NCBI GenBank assembly: GCA_963677205.1
Contig: OY781917.1
Origin: Aliarcobacter sp963677205
GTDB lineage: Bacteria > Campylobacterota > Campylobacteria > Campylobacterales > Arcobacteraceae
DNA length: 64,000 nt
Reading direction: 5' to 3' (one strand)
Part shown: positions 25,862 to 34,845 of the stretch, one piece after another
Layout of the letters: every line of letters begins with the position of its first letter
How positions within the stretch are numbered: the stretch's first letter is position 1
Notes under the pieces: generated by a model
What the model was told of the DNA's origin: nothing
Databases searched by the model: none
Seen by the model: only the letters and a program-made list of their open reading frames with translations
Program-made: the position numbers and the translations under genes

Positions 25862-27844
25862 TTAAAAACTTTCCCATTCATTGTCGTCAGATTTATTAGA
25901 AGCTATTTTAGTCTCTTTTATTTCTGTTTTTTTATGTACCACTTTATGAGTGTTTATTTCAAAAGAAGAATTATTATTTTTTACAAAACTTCTTTTTGCT
26001 TTAACATCTTCTTTTCCTATAAACTCTTTTGCATTTGCATTACTTACAACTAATTTTGCTATTTCATCTGTTACAACTGCAACATCATGAGTTTGACTTG
26101 CAACTGCAGCGTTTTGTTGAGTTTGTCTATCAAGACTATTTACGGCATCATTAATTTGTTCAATTCCAGTAAGTTGCTCTTTACTTGACATTTCTATATC
26201 AGAAATTAAGTTTATAGTTTGAGATATATTTTCATTTAGTTGTTTATATCCTTCTATCATGTGAGTTGCAATTTCTTTACCATAATTAGCTTTTTTTGTT
26301 GCATTTTCTACAATTGTTTTTATCTCTTTTGCAGCTTCTGCACTTCTTGAAGCTAAGTTTCTTACTTCTTGTGCAACAACAGCAAATCCTTTTCCAGCTT
26401 CACCAGCAGTTGCCGCTTCAACGGCTGCATTTAAAGAAAGGATATTTGTTTGGAATGCAATTTGGTCAATTACTGAAATTGCATCATTAATTGCAGTAAC
26501 TTGAGTATTAATTTCATCCATTGCAACTGTTGTTTGGTTTGCTAATTTTTCACCCTCAGAAGATGAAGTTGTTACTTCATTCGAATATCTAGCCATTTTT
26601 GCAATGTTTTGTGTATTATTTCTAATATTTGAAGTTATCTCTTCTAAAGCGGCTGCTGTTTCTTCTAAAGAAGCTGCTGCTTCATTTGAACTAATATTTA
26701 ACTTATCTACATTTGCTAATAATATATTTGAACTTTCATCAAGAGTTAAACCATTTGATTTATTCTCTACTAACATATCATTTATAATGTCTGCTAGTTT
26801 ATTTAATCCAACAGTTACATCACTATTACAACCTTTTGTTCTATGTGTAAAATCAAGTTTTGCATATTTTTCTAAAGCAAAACTAATATCATTAATATTA
26901 GTACAAACTCTTAATTGAAGAGATTGTAACATCTCATTAAATGAATTTTTCAACTCTTCAAGACTTTCATTTTGTGTAGTTTTTTCTAGTCTATGATTTA
27001 AAAAGCCATTTTTAACTTCATTTACTACTTTTTTTACATCATCAATTAATGCATGATCTTCTTCTATTAGTTTTTCTGTTTTAATTATATTTTGGTTTAT
27101 AACCTTTGCCATATCTCCAAATTCATCTTTTGAAGAATCATCTAAAAGTTTAGCTTTTGAAGTCTCTTTATTTAAAAATCCAAAAAATGACAATAATCCA
27201 TCTTCAAAATTTATTAAAGAATTCCCTATTTGTCTAACTAATACTACCCCTATTATAATACCAACTAAAACTCCAATGATTGACATAGCGATAATAATAA
27301 AAAGTGTTGAATTTGATTTATCAAAAGTTTGTTTTGAGTTTACAAAAGCTTCATTTACTTGTGCCTCTTTTAACTCATCTACTAAAGCAGCAAGTTCTAA
27401 TGTACTTTTATCTAACTCTTCCATTACAATGTCACCCTCTTCTTTATTGTGACCATAACTTGAAACCATTTTTTTACCAGTTTCAAAAAGAGCTGTTGCT
27501 TTTTCCTTCATTTTGTTTATTTTTTCTAAAGCAACTTGATCATTTTCAGCTTTGTACATTTTTTCAAAAGCAGCCATGTTAGAGATGAATTTATCGTAAG
27601 CTTCTTTAGCTTCATTTATAACTTCTAAATCTTGAGTTAAAGAACTATCTGTCAAAAATTGTTGCATTTGACAACTTTGGAATTTTGTATCAGCAGCTAT
27701 CATAGCCATTGGTACAGACTCATTTGATGTTTGTTCACTAATAGTTTTAACATCGTTTATATTTGAGATTGTTAATAATGATGTAACAACAAAAATTCCT
27801 AAAATACTTCCTATTCCATATACTAATTTATGTTTAACTTGCAA
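25862..27844 (-). CDS. Methyl-accepting chemotaxis protein with C-terminal docking pentapeptide
   Basis: The 660-residue receptor has TM1 (about 9-28), a four-helix-bundle-type periplasmic sensor (30-180), TM2 (about 183-205) and a long linker with two helical repeats. The signalling hairpin tip (IDQIAFQTNILSLNAAVEAA then GEAGKGFAVVAQEVRNLA) lies around residues 455-500. The protein ends EWESF, close to the NWETF pentapeptide that tethers CheR/CheB in enteric receptors, on a flexible tail rich in K, S and N. The start is TTG at 27844, with AGGAG just upstream. It is a single gene with no chemotaxis neighbours here. Confidence 0.92.
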   Translation of the reverse strand: MQVKHKLVYGIGSILGIFVVTSLLTISNINDVKTISEQTSNESVPMAMIAADTKFQSCQMQQFLTDSSLTQDLEVINEAKEAYDKFISNMAAFEKMYKAENDQVALEKINKMKEKATALFETGKKMVSSYGHNKEEGDIVMEELDKSTLELAALVDELKEAQVNEAFVNSKQTFDKSNSTLFIIIAMSIIGVLVGIIIGVVLVRQIGNSLINFEDGLLSFFGFLNKETSKAKLLDDSSKDEFGDMAKVINQNIIKTEKLIEEDHALIDDVKKVVNEVKNGFLNHRLEKTTQNESLEELKNSFNEMLQSLQLRVCTNINDISFALEKYAKLDFTHRTKGCNSDVTVGLNKLADIINDMLVENKSNGLTLDESSNILLANVDKLNISSNEAAASLEETAAALEEITSNIRNNTQNIAKMARYSNEVTTSSSEGEKLANQTTVAMDEINTQVTAINDAISVIDQIAFQTNILSLNAAVEAATAGEAGKGFAVVAQEVRNLASRSAEAAKEIKTIVENATKKANYGKEIATHMIEGYKQLNENISQTINLISDIEMSSKEQLTGIEQINDAVNSLDRQTQQNAAVASQTHDVAVVTDEIAKLVVSNANAKEFIGKEDVKAKRSFVKNNNSSFEINTHKVVHKKTEIKETKIASNKSDDNEWESF

Positions 27845-27974
27845 CTTCTCTCCTAAACTTTTAGCCCTAATAAATTACGACTAGTTATATTATATATACA
27901 ATTATATAATAATTAATGTGAAAAAAAGTTTTAAAATAGTAATTTAATAAATAATTATTTTTTGTATATTGTTA

Positions 27975-28139
27975 TTATTCTGTAGCTTCATGGATAGCTT
28001 GTTTAGTTGAATCGTATGCTTTTCCTGTAGTTTCCTTCGTAGCTTCCCATGCATCTTTACTATCTTTTTTTATACCATACCATGTTGCACAACCTTGAAA
28101 TAAAATTATTAATACAATTAATAGCATAATTTTTTTCAT
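27975..28139 (-). CDS. Small lipoprotein, entericidin-like
   Basis: I take the start at 28139 because GGAG lies seven bases upstream. The longer frame from 28205 adds 22 residues unlike a signal peptide. The 54-residue product has a lipoprotein signal (KKIMLLIVLIILFQGC, lipid Cys at 17) and a short amphipathic mature part with repeated K/D/A/T residues (SKDAWEATKETTGKAYDSTKQAIHEA). This resembles entericidin or osmotic lipoproteins in size and composition only. It probably sits in the inner or outer membrane. Function unknown. Confidence 0.65.
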   Translation of the reverse strand: MKKIMLLIVLIILFQGCATWYGIKKDSKDAWEATKETTGKAYDSTKQAIHEATE

Positions 28140-28259
28140 AATAAACTCCAATCTTTCTAATTTTATACTTATATCATTTTTTATCTCAGAATAAATTAAA
28201 AACAATTTTTTAGGCTTAATATGATTTTAGATACAATTTCAAAAAAATTTAGGATTATT

Positions 28260-29414
28260 ATGAGTGAACAAATAGAAACATCTTTATGCCATATTGCAAA
28301 ATTTGCACCTTTTAACGATATTAGTGGCGCTTCTCATTTTCCAATTTATAACACTGGAACATTTGATTTAAAAAAACAAACTGGCGATAAAATTTATGAT
28401 TATACAAGAAGTGATAACCCAACAAGAGAAGTTTTAGAAAATCTATTTACCCATGTTGAAGGTGGGGCTGGATGTGTTTGTACTCACACTGGAATTGCTT
28501 GTGTATCTTTATTATTTGAAACTGTTTTAAAAGCAAATTCTCATATTTTAGTTGAAGCTGATTGTTATGGTGGAACATTTAGACTTTTAAAAATCTTTAA
28601 AGAAAAATATAACATCACTGTTCACTTTGCAAACTTTTTAGATTTTGAAATGTTAGAACATATTTTAGCAACTAATCCTATTGATTTAGTTTTATGTGAA
28701 AGCCCAACAAATCCTGGATTAAAAATTATAGATTTAAAACAAGTAGCTGATTTATCGCACAAATACAATGCTTTATTTGCTGTTGATAACTCACTAGCTA
28801 CTTTTATTTCTCAAAGACCTTTAGAGTTTGGAGCAGATTTTTCACTTTTCTCAACAACAAAATATATTTCAGGACATGGAAGCGTAGTTGCTGGTGCTAT
28901 AGTTGCTAAAACAAAAGAGTTATCACAACAAATTCACTATTATGCAAATGCCCATGGAAGAAGTCAAAATCCAATGGATGTATTTTTAATTAGTCTTGGA
29001 ATTCCAACATTAAAAATAAGAATGATCGAACATGAAAAAAATTCAATTACTATTGCAAAATTCCTTGAAGAACAAGATTACATAATAAAAGTAACTCACC
29101 CTGCTCTTCCATCTCATCCACAATATGAATTAGCAAAAAAACAGATGCAGTTTATTCCAGGTGTTTTTTGTGTTGATTTTTCAAGTGTTGAATTAGCTGA
29201 AAAATTTATTGAAAATACAAAAATCTTTGGTGAAAAATGTTCATTTGGAAGTCCAGATAGTAGAGTTGAAATCCCTGCAAAAATTTCACACGCAAGTTTT
29301 TCTAAAGAAGAGTTAGCAGCTATTGGAATAAGTGATAGTACAGTTAGATTTTCTATTGGTTTAGAAAGTGTAGAAGATTTAATAAATGATATTAAACAAG
29401 CAGTAAAAAAGTAG
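28260..29414 (+). CDS. Cys/Met-metabolism PLP-dependent enzyme (cystathionine gamma-synthase/beta-lyase type)
   Basis: I chose ATG 28260 (MSEQIETSLCHIAKF) because AGGA lies just upstream; the frame open from 28221 adds 13 unlikely residues. The 384-residue enzyme shows the family's features: YDYTRSDNPTREVLENL, EADCYGGTFRL, the aspartate in AVDNSLATF and the Schiff-base lysine in STTKYISGHGSVVAG. Members transfer or eliminate sulfur on homoserine esters or cystathionine. The exact reaction cannot be told from sequence. It is followed ten bases later by a second, larger PLP enzyme, so the two form a small sulfur amino acid operon. Confidence 0.88.
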   Translation: MSEQIETSLCHIAKFAPFNDISGASHFPIYNTGTFDLKKQTGDKIYDYTRSDNPTREVLENLFTHVEGGAGCVCTHTGIACVSLLFETVLKANSHILVEADCYGGTFRLLKIFKEKYNITVHFANFLDFEMLEHILATNPIDLVLCESPTNPGLKIIDLKQVADLSHKYNALFAVDNSLATFISQRPLEFGADFSLFSTTKYISGHGSVVAGAIVAKTKELSQQIHYYANAHGRSQNPMDVFLISLGIPTLKIRMIEHEKNSITIAKFLEEQDYIIKVTHPALPSHPQYELAKKQMQFIPGVFCVDFSSVELAEKFIENTKIFGEKCSFGSPDSRVEIPAKISHASFSKEELAAIGISDSTVRFSIGLESVEDLINDIKQAVKK

Positions 29415-29424
29415 AACTACCTAA

Positions 29425-30918
29425 ATGAATGACTCAATCTTTACCCCTATTGCTTGTGGGCAAACGCTACCAATTAATAACATTCATGCAGTTTCTGTTT
29501 CTATGCCAGAACTTCAAGATGTTATTGATTATGAAGAGCAAACTGCTGAAATTTTAGAAAAAATAAAAAGTGCATATCCAAGATTTGTAATGCACCCTTA
29601 TTTAAAACTTTTATCAACTTACATAAAAGAGAAATACAAAGTTTCAAATGCCTATGAAGTTGTACTTTTAAGTTCTCAAAAAGCTGTAGATGTAGTAAGT
29701 AGTAAATATTTCATTCATAATAAAATAGAAATCAATGAACCTTTTGGAGTGATTTTAGTTCAAAATGGAACTTCACAACTTCAAAAAGTTTTAAAGTTTA
29801 TTCAACATGTGGGTTATAATTTATCTTCAAGATTAGCCCAAGATTATCTATTTGATATTGGTTTATTAAATATTAAACATCAAGAAGAGTTAGATGATGA
29901 AAAAATAGCTTATGATAATCTAACTTCAACATTAGCAAAAGCTTACAATCAGCCACAAAAAAATGTTTGTTTAACTCCATCTGGAATGAATGCTGTTTAT
30001 TGTGCCCTAAGAGGTTTAAGAACTATTCAAAATAAAAATGGAAAAACAAAATTAATTCAACTTGGTTGGTTATATTTAGATACTATGAATATAGTTGAGC
30101 ACTATTTTGATGAAAATAAAATATTTTATGACATTAATAATCTTGATATTGTTGAAGATTATCTAAAAACAAATGGTCATACAATTTCAGCAATAATAAC
30201 AGAAATTCCAACAAATCCCCTACTTCAAACTGTGGATTTACCAAGATTAAAAAATCTTTGTTTAAAATATAATATTGCTTTAGTAATAGATGCAACTTTT
30301 GCAACACCTTTTAATATGGATTTAAAGCCTTATGCAGATATTTATGTTGAATCTTTAACAAAATTTGCATGTGGAAATGCTGATGTTTTAATGGGAGCTG
30401 TTATTTTAAATGAAAACTCTAAAATATCTATGATTTCACAAGAGTTTTTCAAACATGCTGATATGCCATATATAAAAGATATTCAAAGACTTAGTTTTGA
30501 AATAAGAAATTATGAAAAAAGAATGAAAACTATCTCAGAAAATACAAAAAAGTTGGTGGAATATTTTAAAACAGCCCCTTTTATAGATGAGATTTTTTAT
30601 TGTTTAAATCCTAAATATGCTTCAAATTATCAAAAACTTATGATTAATGAAAATTGTTATACAGGAATAATTTCTGTTACATTTAAAAAAGATTTTGAAG
30701 AGATTTATAATAAACTAAATTTTGCAAAAGGACCTAGTCTTGGGACTGAATTTACTCTTTTAATGCCATACACTTATCTAGCTCATTACGATTTAGTTAC
30801 TTCTAAAAATGGTCAAGAGTTTTTAAAAGAGATTGGACTTCCTATAAATCTTCTTCGTATTTCTGTTGGTTGTGAAGATATAAATGAGATTATAAAAGAG
30901 TTTGAAAAAGCAAATTAA
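29425..30918 (+). CDS. Divergent cystathionine gamma-synthase-like PLP enzyme
   Basis: The 497-residue protein is about 110 residues longer than typical MetB. The N-terminal ~150 residues (ARFVMHPYLKLL-like region, then VVLLSSQKAVDVVSS) are unusual. The PLP core follows: CLTPSGMNAVYCALRGL, ITEIPTNPLLQTVDLPRL, VIDATFATPFN and the lysine in ESLTKFACGNADVLMGAV. This layout resembles the long, fungal STR2-type cystathionine gamma-synthases and their bacterial homologues. It lies ten bases after another enzyme of the same superfamily. They may act in sequence, condensing then cleaving cystathionine, but that is inference. Confidence 0.82.
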   Translation: MNDSIFTPIACGQTLPINNIHAVSVSMPELQDVIDYEEQTAEILEKIKSAYPRFVMHPYLKLLSTYIKEKYKVSNAYEVVLLSSQKAVDVVSSKYFIHNKIEINEPFGVILVQNGTSQLQKVLKFIQHVGYNLSSRLAQDYLFDIGLLNIKHQEELDDEKIAYDNLTSTLAKAYNQPQKNVCLTPSGMNAVYCALRGLRTIQNKNGKTKLIQLGWLYLDTMNIVEHYFDENKIFYDINNLDIVEDYLKTNGHTISAIITEIPTNPLLQTVDLPRLKNLCLKYNIALVIDATFATPFNMDLKPYADIYVESLTKFACGNADVLMGAVILNENSKISMISQEFFKHADMPYIKDIQRLSFEIRNYEKRMKTISENTKKLVEYFKTAPFIDEIFYCLNPKYASNYQKLMINENCYTGIISVTFKKDFEEIYNKLNFAKGPSLGTEFTLLMPYTYLAHYDLVTSKNGQEFLKEIGLPINLLRISVGCEDINEIIKEFEKAN

Positions 30919-30965
30919 AGAGTTAATAAGAGTATCATTACATAAATCAACAGAAAGGATTTAAA

Positions 30966-31166
30966 ATGAGTAATAATATAGGAACAATTGATAGAATAAT
31001 TAGAGTTATAGTAGGTTCAATAATTATTATAATTGGAGCTATGAATAATAGTTTATTTGGAGCAATTGGTTTAATTCCACTTCTAACAGCAGCAATTGGA
31101 TGGTGTCCATTATACTGCCCTTTAAAAATTAATACAACTTGTAAAAAAGACAATTGTAAAAAATAA
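30966..31166 (+). CDS. DUF2892 small membrane protein
   Basis: The 66-residue protein begins MSNNIGTIDRIIRVIVGS and has two hydrophobic stretches (about 12-25 and 27-45). The family ending IGWCPLYCPLKINT follows, the DUF2892/YgaP transmembrane signature with its CxxxC pair. A Cys/Lys-rich tail (CKKDNCKK) follows. AAGGATTTAAA precedes the ATG. DUF2892 units are often linked to rhodanese or thiol redox proteins; here it follows sulfur amino acid genes but with its own spacing (47 nt). The reaction is unknown. Confidence 0.85.
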   Translation: MSNNIGTIDRIIRVIVGSIIIIIGAMNNSLFGAIGLIPLLTAAIGWCPLYCPLKINTTCKKDNCKK

Positions 31167-31190
31167 AAAGCTAGTTAACTCTAGCTTTTT
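31165..31190. terminator. Bidirectional terminator between DUF2892 and the response regulator
   Basis: AAAAAGCTAG (31165-31174) and CTAGCTTTTT (31181-31190) form a perfect 10-bp stem with a 6-nt loop. A-tract on one side and T-tract on the other serve both convergent genes. Confidence 0.85.
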
Positions 31191-31851
31191 AAAAATTTAG
31201 TTTATATCCAATTCCATACTCAGTGATTAAATATTTTGGATTTACTCCATTATCGCCTATTTTAATTCTAATATTTTTTATGTGATAATCTAGACTTCTA
31301 TCACTTTGAATAATTGAAGATAAACATTTTAATAAATCATCTCTTTTTACAACACTGTTTTTATTTTCAATCAAATATTTTAATATCTCAAATTCTGTTT
31401 TTGTAAGTTTCAAAGATTTATCTTCAAAAAAAATCGTGCTATTAACCAATTGAAAAACTTTTTTTTCTATTTTTTCTACAAAAGTAGAAACATTTTTTAT
31501 GTGAACCCAAATTCTAGCTTCCAACTCTTCAGGGTCAATTGGTTTTACCATATAATCAACAGCTCCCAATTTAAAAGCTTGAAGTTTTGTATTTTTATCG
31601 GAATATGCACTAACAACAATTACTGGAATATTAATTTTATTTTTATTTAAAAAATTCAATACTTCAAAACCATTAAAATCAGGGATATTAATATCAAGAA
31701 GAATTATTGAATATTTTCCAAATTTTATATTTGAAATAGCACTTGTAACAGTATTTACAATATCAACTTTAAAGTTATACTCTTCTAAAAAGTCTTTTAT
31801 TAGACCTGCTGTAAATTCATCATCTTCAATTAATAAAATATTATAAACCAT
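31189..31851 (-). CDS. OmpR-family response regulator
   Basis: The 220-residue regulator has a receiver domain (1-120) with the acidic pair in LLIEDDEFT, phospho-acceptor Asp in IILLDINIPDF (about residue 53) and the conserved Lys in YMVKPID. The C-terminal winged helix (about 130-220) shows LTKTEFEILKYLIENKNSVVKRDDLL and HIKNIRIKIGDN, ending LITEYGIGYKLNF. It is divergent from the THI5-type kinase at 31967, its likely partner. A pair of CTCAGATT(A/T) direct repeats lies in the shared control region. OmpR proteins bind such direct repeats as dimers. Confidence 0.92.
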   Translation of the reverse strand: MVYNILLIEDDEFTAGLIKDFLEEYNFKVDIVNTVTSAISNIKFGKYSIILLDINIPDFNGFEVLNFLNKNKINIPVIVVSAYSDKNTKLQAFKLGAVDYMVKPIDPEELEARIWVHIKNVSTFVEKIEKKVFQLVNSTIFFEDKSLKLTKTEFEILKYLIENKNSVVKRDDLLKCLSSIIQSDRSLDYHIKNIRIKIGDNGVNPKYLITEYGIGYKLNF

Positions 31852-31867
31852 CTTTTTCTTTCATTTG

Positions 31868-31885
31868 CTCAGATTACTCAGATTT
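31868..31885 (+). promoter_or_regulatory. Tandem 9-bp direct repeat, candidate response-regulator site (copy 1)
   Basis: CTCAGATTA and CTCAGATTT lie head to tail. The same 18 bases occur at 36680-36697, and TTAATATTGTA follows 37 nt from the start of the element in both places. Copy 1 lies between the OmpR-type regulator and its presumed kinase, 82 nt from the kinase ATG. It would suit autoregulation. Confidence 0.65.
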
Positions 31886-31966
31886 TACTATTGTTTCCCT
31901 TATGTTAATATTGTATTATTATAAATATCTAACAACTATACAAAAAAAATCTCACTTAGGAAAAAA

Positions 31967-34807
31967 ATGAAACAACTATTTTTTATTTTTATTATTTCAT
32001 CATTTTTATATTCAAATAATTTAAAACCTGTATCTATACAACTAAAATGGAAACATCAATTCCAATTTGCTGGATTTTATATGGCAAAAGAGTTGGGATT
32101 TTATAAAGATGTTGGATTAGATGTTGAAATTAAAGAGTTCGAAAAAAATATGGATATGATTAATGAAATTACTAATCAAAAAAGTAATTTTGGAATAGAT
32201 GATTCATCTTTAATTTATCATAAATTAAAGGATGTAGATATTATTGCACTTTTCCCTATATTTCAAACTTCACCTATAACTTTGATTGCTCAAGAAGATT
32301 TAAAAACATTAAATCTTTTAGAAAATAAGAATATTGAATTTTCAACAAATGAACTTGCAAATATTTCAATAAAAGCTATTTTAAAAGCAAATAATATAAA
32401 AATAAATCAAATACCTCATACTTTTGTTGTAGATGATTTTATTGCAAAAAAATCAGATGCAATTGTTGGTTATTTATCAAATCAACCCTATTATCTTGAT
32501 GAAAAACAAATAAAATATAATATCTTTAATCCAAAAGATTTTGGTTTTGATTTCTATGGAGATATAATTTTTACTTCAAAAGAGTTTGCCAAAAATAATC
32601 CAAAAATTGTAAGTGATTTTATAAAAGCTACAAAAAAAGGTTGGGAATATGCCTTTTCAAATATTCCACAAACAGTAGATTTTTTATATAAAAATTATAA
32701 CTCCCAAAATAAATCAAAAGAGTCTTTATTATATGAAGCAAATATATTAAAAAGTTTAAGTGGATTTGGTAAAAATTTTGGAGAATTAAGAGAAGATAAA
32801 ATAAAAGAGATAGGAAATATAATTTCATTACTATTTCCTCAAAAATATAAAAATACCAACTTAGATGATTTTATCTGGAATGAAAAGTATGAATTAATCA
32901 ACTATTATAAAAATAACTATTTAAAACAAGAAAATGAATTTACAGTTTGTATTCATGATGATATGTTCCCAATAGATGGAGTAACAAATGGAGTATTAAC
33001 TGGAATTTCAGGAGATATATTAAATAAAATCGCTACTCAATTTGACCTAAAACTTCAAGTACTTCAAGCAAAAGATATTAAAGATTATCTTCAAAATGTA
33101 ATATCAGGGAAATGTGACATTTTATCTATTACAGCAGAAGATGCCTATAAACAATATGGAATAATAAATAGAAGTGATTCTTATTTAGAATCAAATGCAG
33201 TTATAATCACAAAAAGTGATAAACCATTTATTGAAAACTATAGCTTTTTAGAAAACAAAAAATTTATTACTAGATATAAAATATTTGAAAACTATTTAGC
33301 ACATTTCTATCCTGAAATAAATATCATAGTAAATTCAGATATTGAAGATTCTATGTCAAAACTTGAAAATGATGATATTGATGGTTATATAACTGATAAT
33401 ATCACAGCAGACCATATTATTCAAAGATTTGGTTATGGAAAGTTTAAAATATCTGGAATTTTAGGACTTAATAAACCATTAGAAGGTGCTTTTGGAGTAA
33501 TAAATAGTAAACCTGAACTATTAGAAATCATCAATTTAGGACTCTTAGATTTTAATAAAAAAGAGTTAGAACAGATAAAAGAAAAATGGAAAGTTTCAAG
33601 GTACACAACAGTTGTAGATTATGGTTTAATCTGGGAAGTTATTTCTATTTTTATTATTATTTTATTTTTTATTCTATTCTTTTTAGTAATTTTAAGAAAA
33701 CATAACAAAGAGTTAAATGAGTGGCTTGATTCAACAATTGAGGGAATTGCTATTTTTGAAAATGGCAAATTAATTAAAGCTAACAAACAATTATTAACAA
33801 TCCTAGGATATGACAATTTTGTGGAAATTTATGGAAAATCTCACATTGATTTTATTGTGCCGTGGGAACATCATATTATGAAAGAGAAACTTACTTTTAA
33901 TCAAGAACCCTATGAAATGACTTTTATAAGAAAAAATGGTACAAAATTTGATGCTTTAGTAAAAGGACATCAAATAGATGGAAAAAATATACGAATTAGT
34001 ACAATTATTGATATTAGTGAACTTAAAAATACCCAAAGAAAACTAAAAAAATTAAATATAAATCTTGAACAAAAAGTACAAGAAGAATTAGAAAAAAATA
34101 AAAACCAACAAACAATAATGTTTCAACAATCAAAACTCGCAGAAATGGGAATGATGCTAAATATGATTGCCCATCAATGGAGACAACCTTTAAATAATAT
34201 TTCCTTAATGGTAAACACAATAATTTTAAAACAAAAAAAAGCTCATTTAAATATTGAAAATTTGGATAAATTTAAAGGAGATTTTCAAAAACAAATAAGT
34301 TACCTTTCAAATACAATTGATGATTTTAAAAACTTTTTTAAACCCAAAAAAGAGAAAGAGCTCTTTATATTAAGAGATTCAATCCTTTCAACTTATTCAT
34401 TAGTAAAACCAATATTTGATAAAGATCAAATTCAATTAAATTTTAATATAGATCCTAAAATATCATATTTTGGATATAAAAATGAATTCTCACAAGTTAT
34501 TTTAAACATTATTAATAACTCAAAAGATGCGCTTATTGAGAAAAATATTGAAAATAAATTGATTGACATTTTTGTAAGTTTGAATCAAAAAGATATAACA
34601 ATTACAATACAAGATAATGCAGAAGGTGTAAAAAACTCTGATTTAGAGAAACTTTTTGAACTTTATTTTTCTACTAAAGATAGCATAAATGGCACGGGTT
34701 TAGGCTTGTATATAAGTAAAATAATTATTCAAGAACACTTCAATGGAGCGATAATTGCATCTAATAAGAATAATGGTTTAGAAATAATAATAAGAATTCC
34801 TATATAA
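31967..34807 (+). CDS. Sensor histidine kinase with two different periplasmic binding domains
   Basis: The 946-residue protein has a signal sequence (1-16) and an NMT1/THI5-like domain (about 20-305; VSIQLKWKHQFQFAGFYMAKELGFYKDVGLDVEI). A second binding domain of SBP_bac_3 type (about 322-545; FTVCIHDDMFPIDG) follows. After the TM helix (555-577) come a PAS domain (about 582-690), a coiled coil, and a kinase core with H736 in IAHQWRQPLNNIS, N-box IINNSKDAL and GTGLGLYISK. It lacks a receiver and should phosphorylate the divergent OmpR-type regulator. AGGA precedes the ATG. Two ligand folds in series suggest integration of two small-molecule signals. Confidence 0.92.
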   Translation: MKQLFFIFIISSFLYSNNLKPVSIQLKWKHQFQFAGFYMAKELGFYKDVGLDVEIKEFEKNMDMINEITNQKSNFGIDDSSLIYHKLKDVDIIALFPIFQTSPITLIAQEDLKTLNLLENKNIEFSTNELANISIKAILKANNIKINQIPHTFVVDDFIAKKSDAIVGYLSNQPYYLDEKQIKYNIFNPKDFGFDFYGDIIFTSKEFAKNNPKIVSDFIKATKKGWEYAFSNIPQTVDFLYKNYNSQNKSKESLLYEANILKSLSGFGKNFGELREDKIKEIGNIISLLFPQKYKNTNLDDFIWNEKYELINYYKNNYLKQENEFTVCIHDDMFPIDGVTNGVLTGISGDILNKIATQFDLKLQVLQAKDIKDYLQNVISGKCDILSITAEDAYKQYGIINRSDSYLESNAVIITKSDKPFIENYSFLENKKFITRYKIFENYLAHFYPEINIIVNSDIEDSMSKLENDDIDGYITDNITADHIIQRFGYGKFKISGILGLNKPLEGAFGVINSKPELLEIINLGLLDFNKKELEQIKEKWKVSRYTTVVDYGLIWEVISIFIIILFFILFFLVILRKHNKELNEWLDSTIEGIAIFENGKLIKANKQLLTILGYDNFVEIYGKSHIDFIVPWEHHIMKEKLTFNQEPYEMTFIRKNGTKFDALVKGHQIDGKNIRISTIIDISELKNTQRKLKKLNINLEQKVQEELEKNKNQQTIMFQQSKLAEMGMMLNMIAHQWRQPLNNISLMVNTIILKQKKAHLNIENLDKFKGDFQKQISYLSNTIDDFKNFFKPKKEKELFILRDSILSTYSLVKPIFDKDQIQLNFNIDPKISYFGYKNEFSQVILNIINNSKDALIEKNIENKLIDIFVSLNQKDITITIQDNAEGVKNSDLEKLFELYFSTKDSINGTGLGLYISKIIIQEHFNGAIIASNKNNGLEIIIRIPI

Positions 34808-34845
34808 ACTTTTAAACTAAAAACTCTTCAGTAGAAAGAATTATT

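Noticed and set aside
27304..27582. Leucine-rich 92-residue frame antisense to an MCP
   Set aside because: Composition is that of a shadow frame opposite an AT-rich coding gene. Similar Leu/Phe-rich antisense frames (e.g. 17947-18204, 38771-39040) were rejected for the same reason.
28221..28259. Upstream start for the first PLP enzyme
   Set aside because: No ribosome binding site there; AGGA precedes the ATG at 28260.
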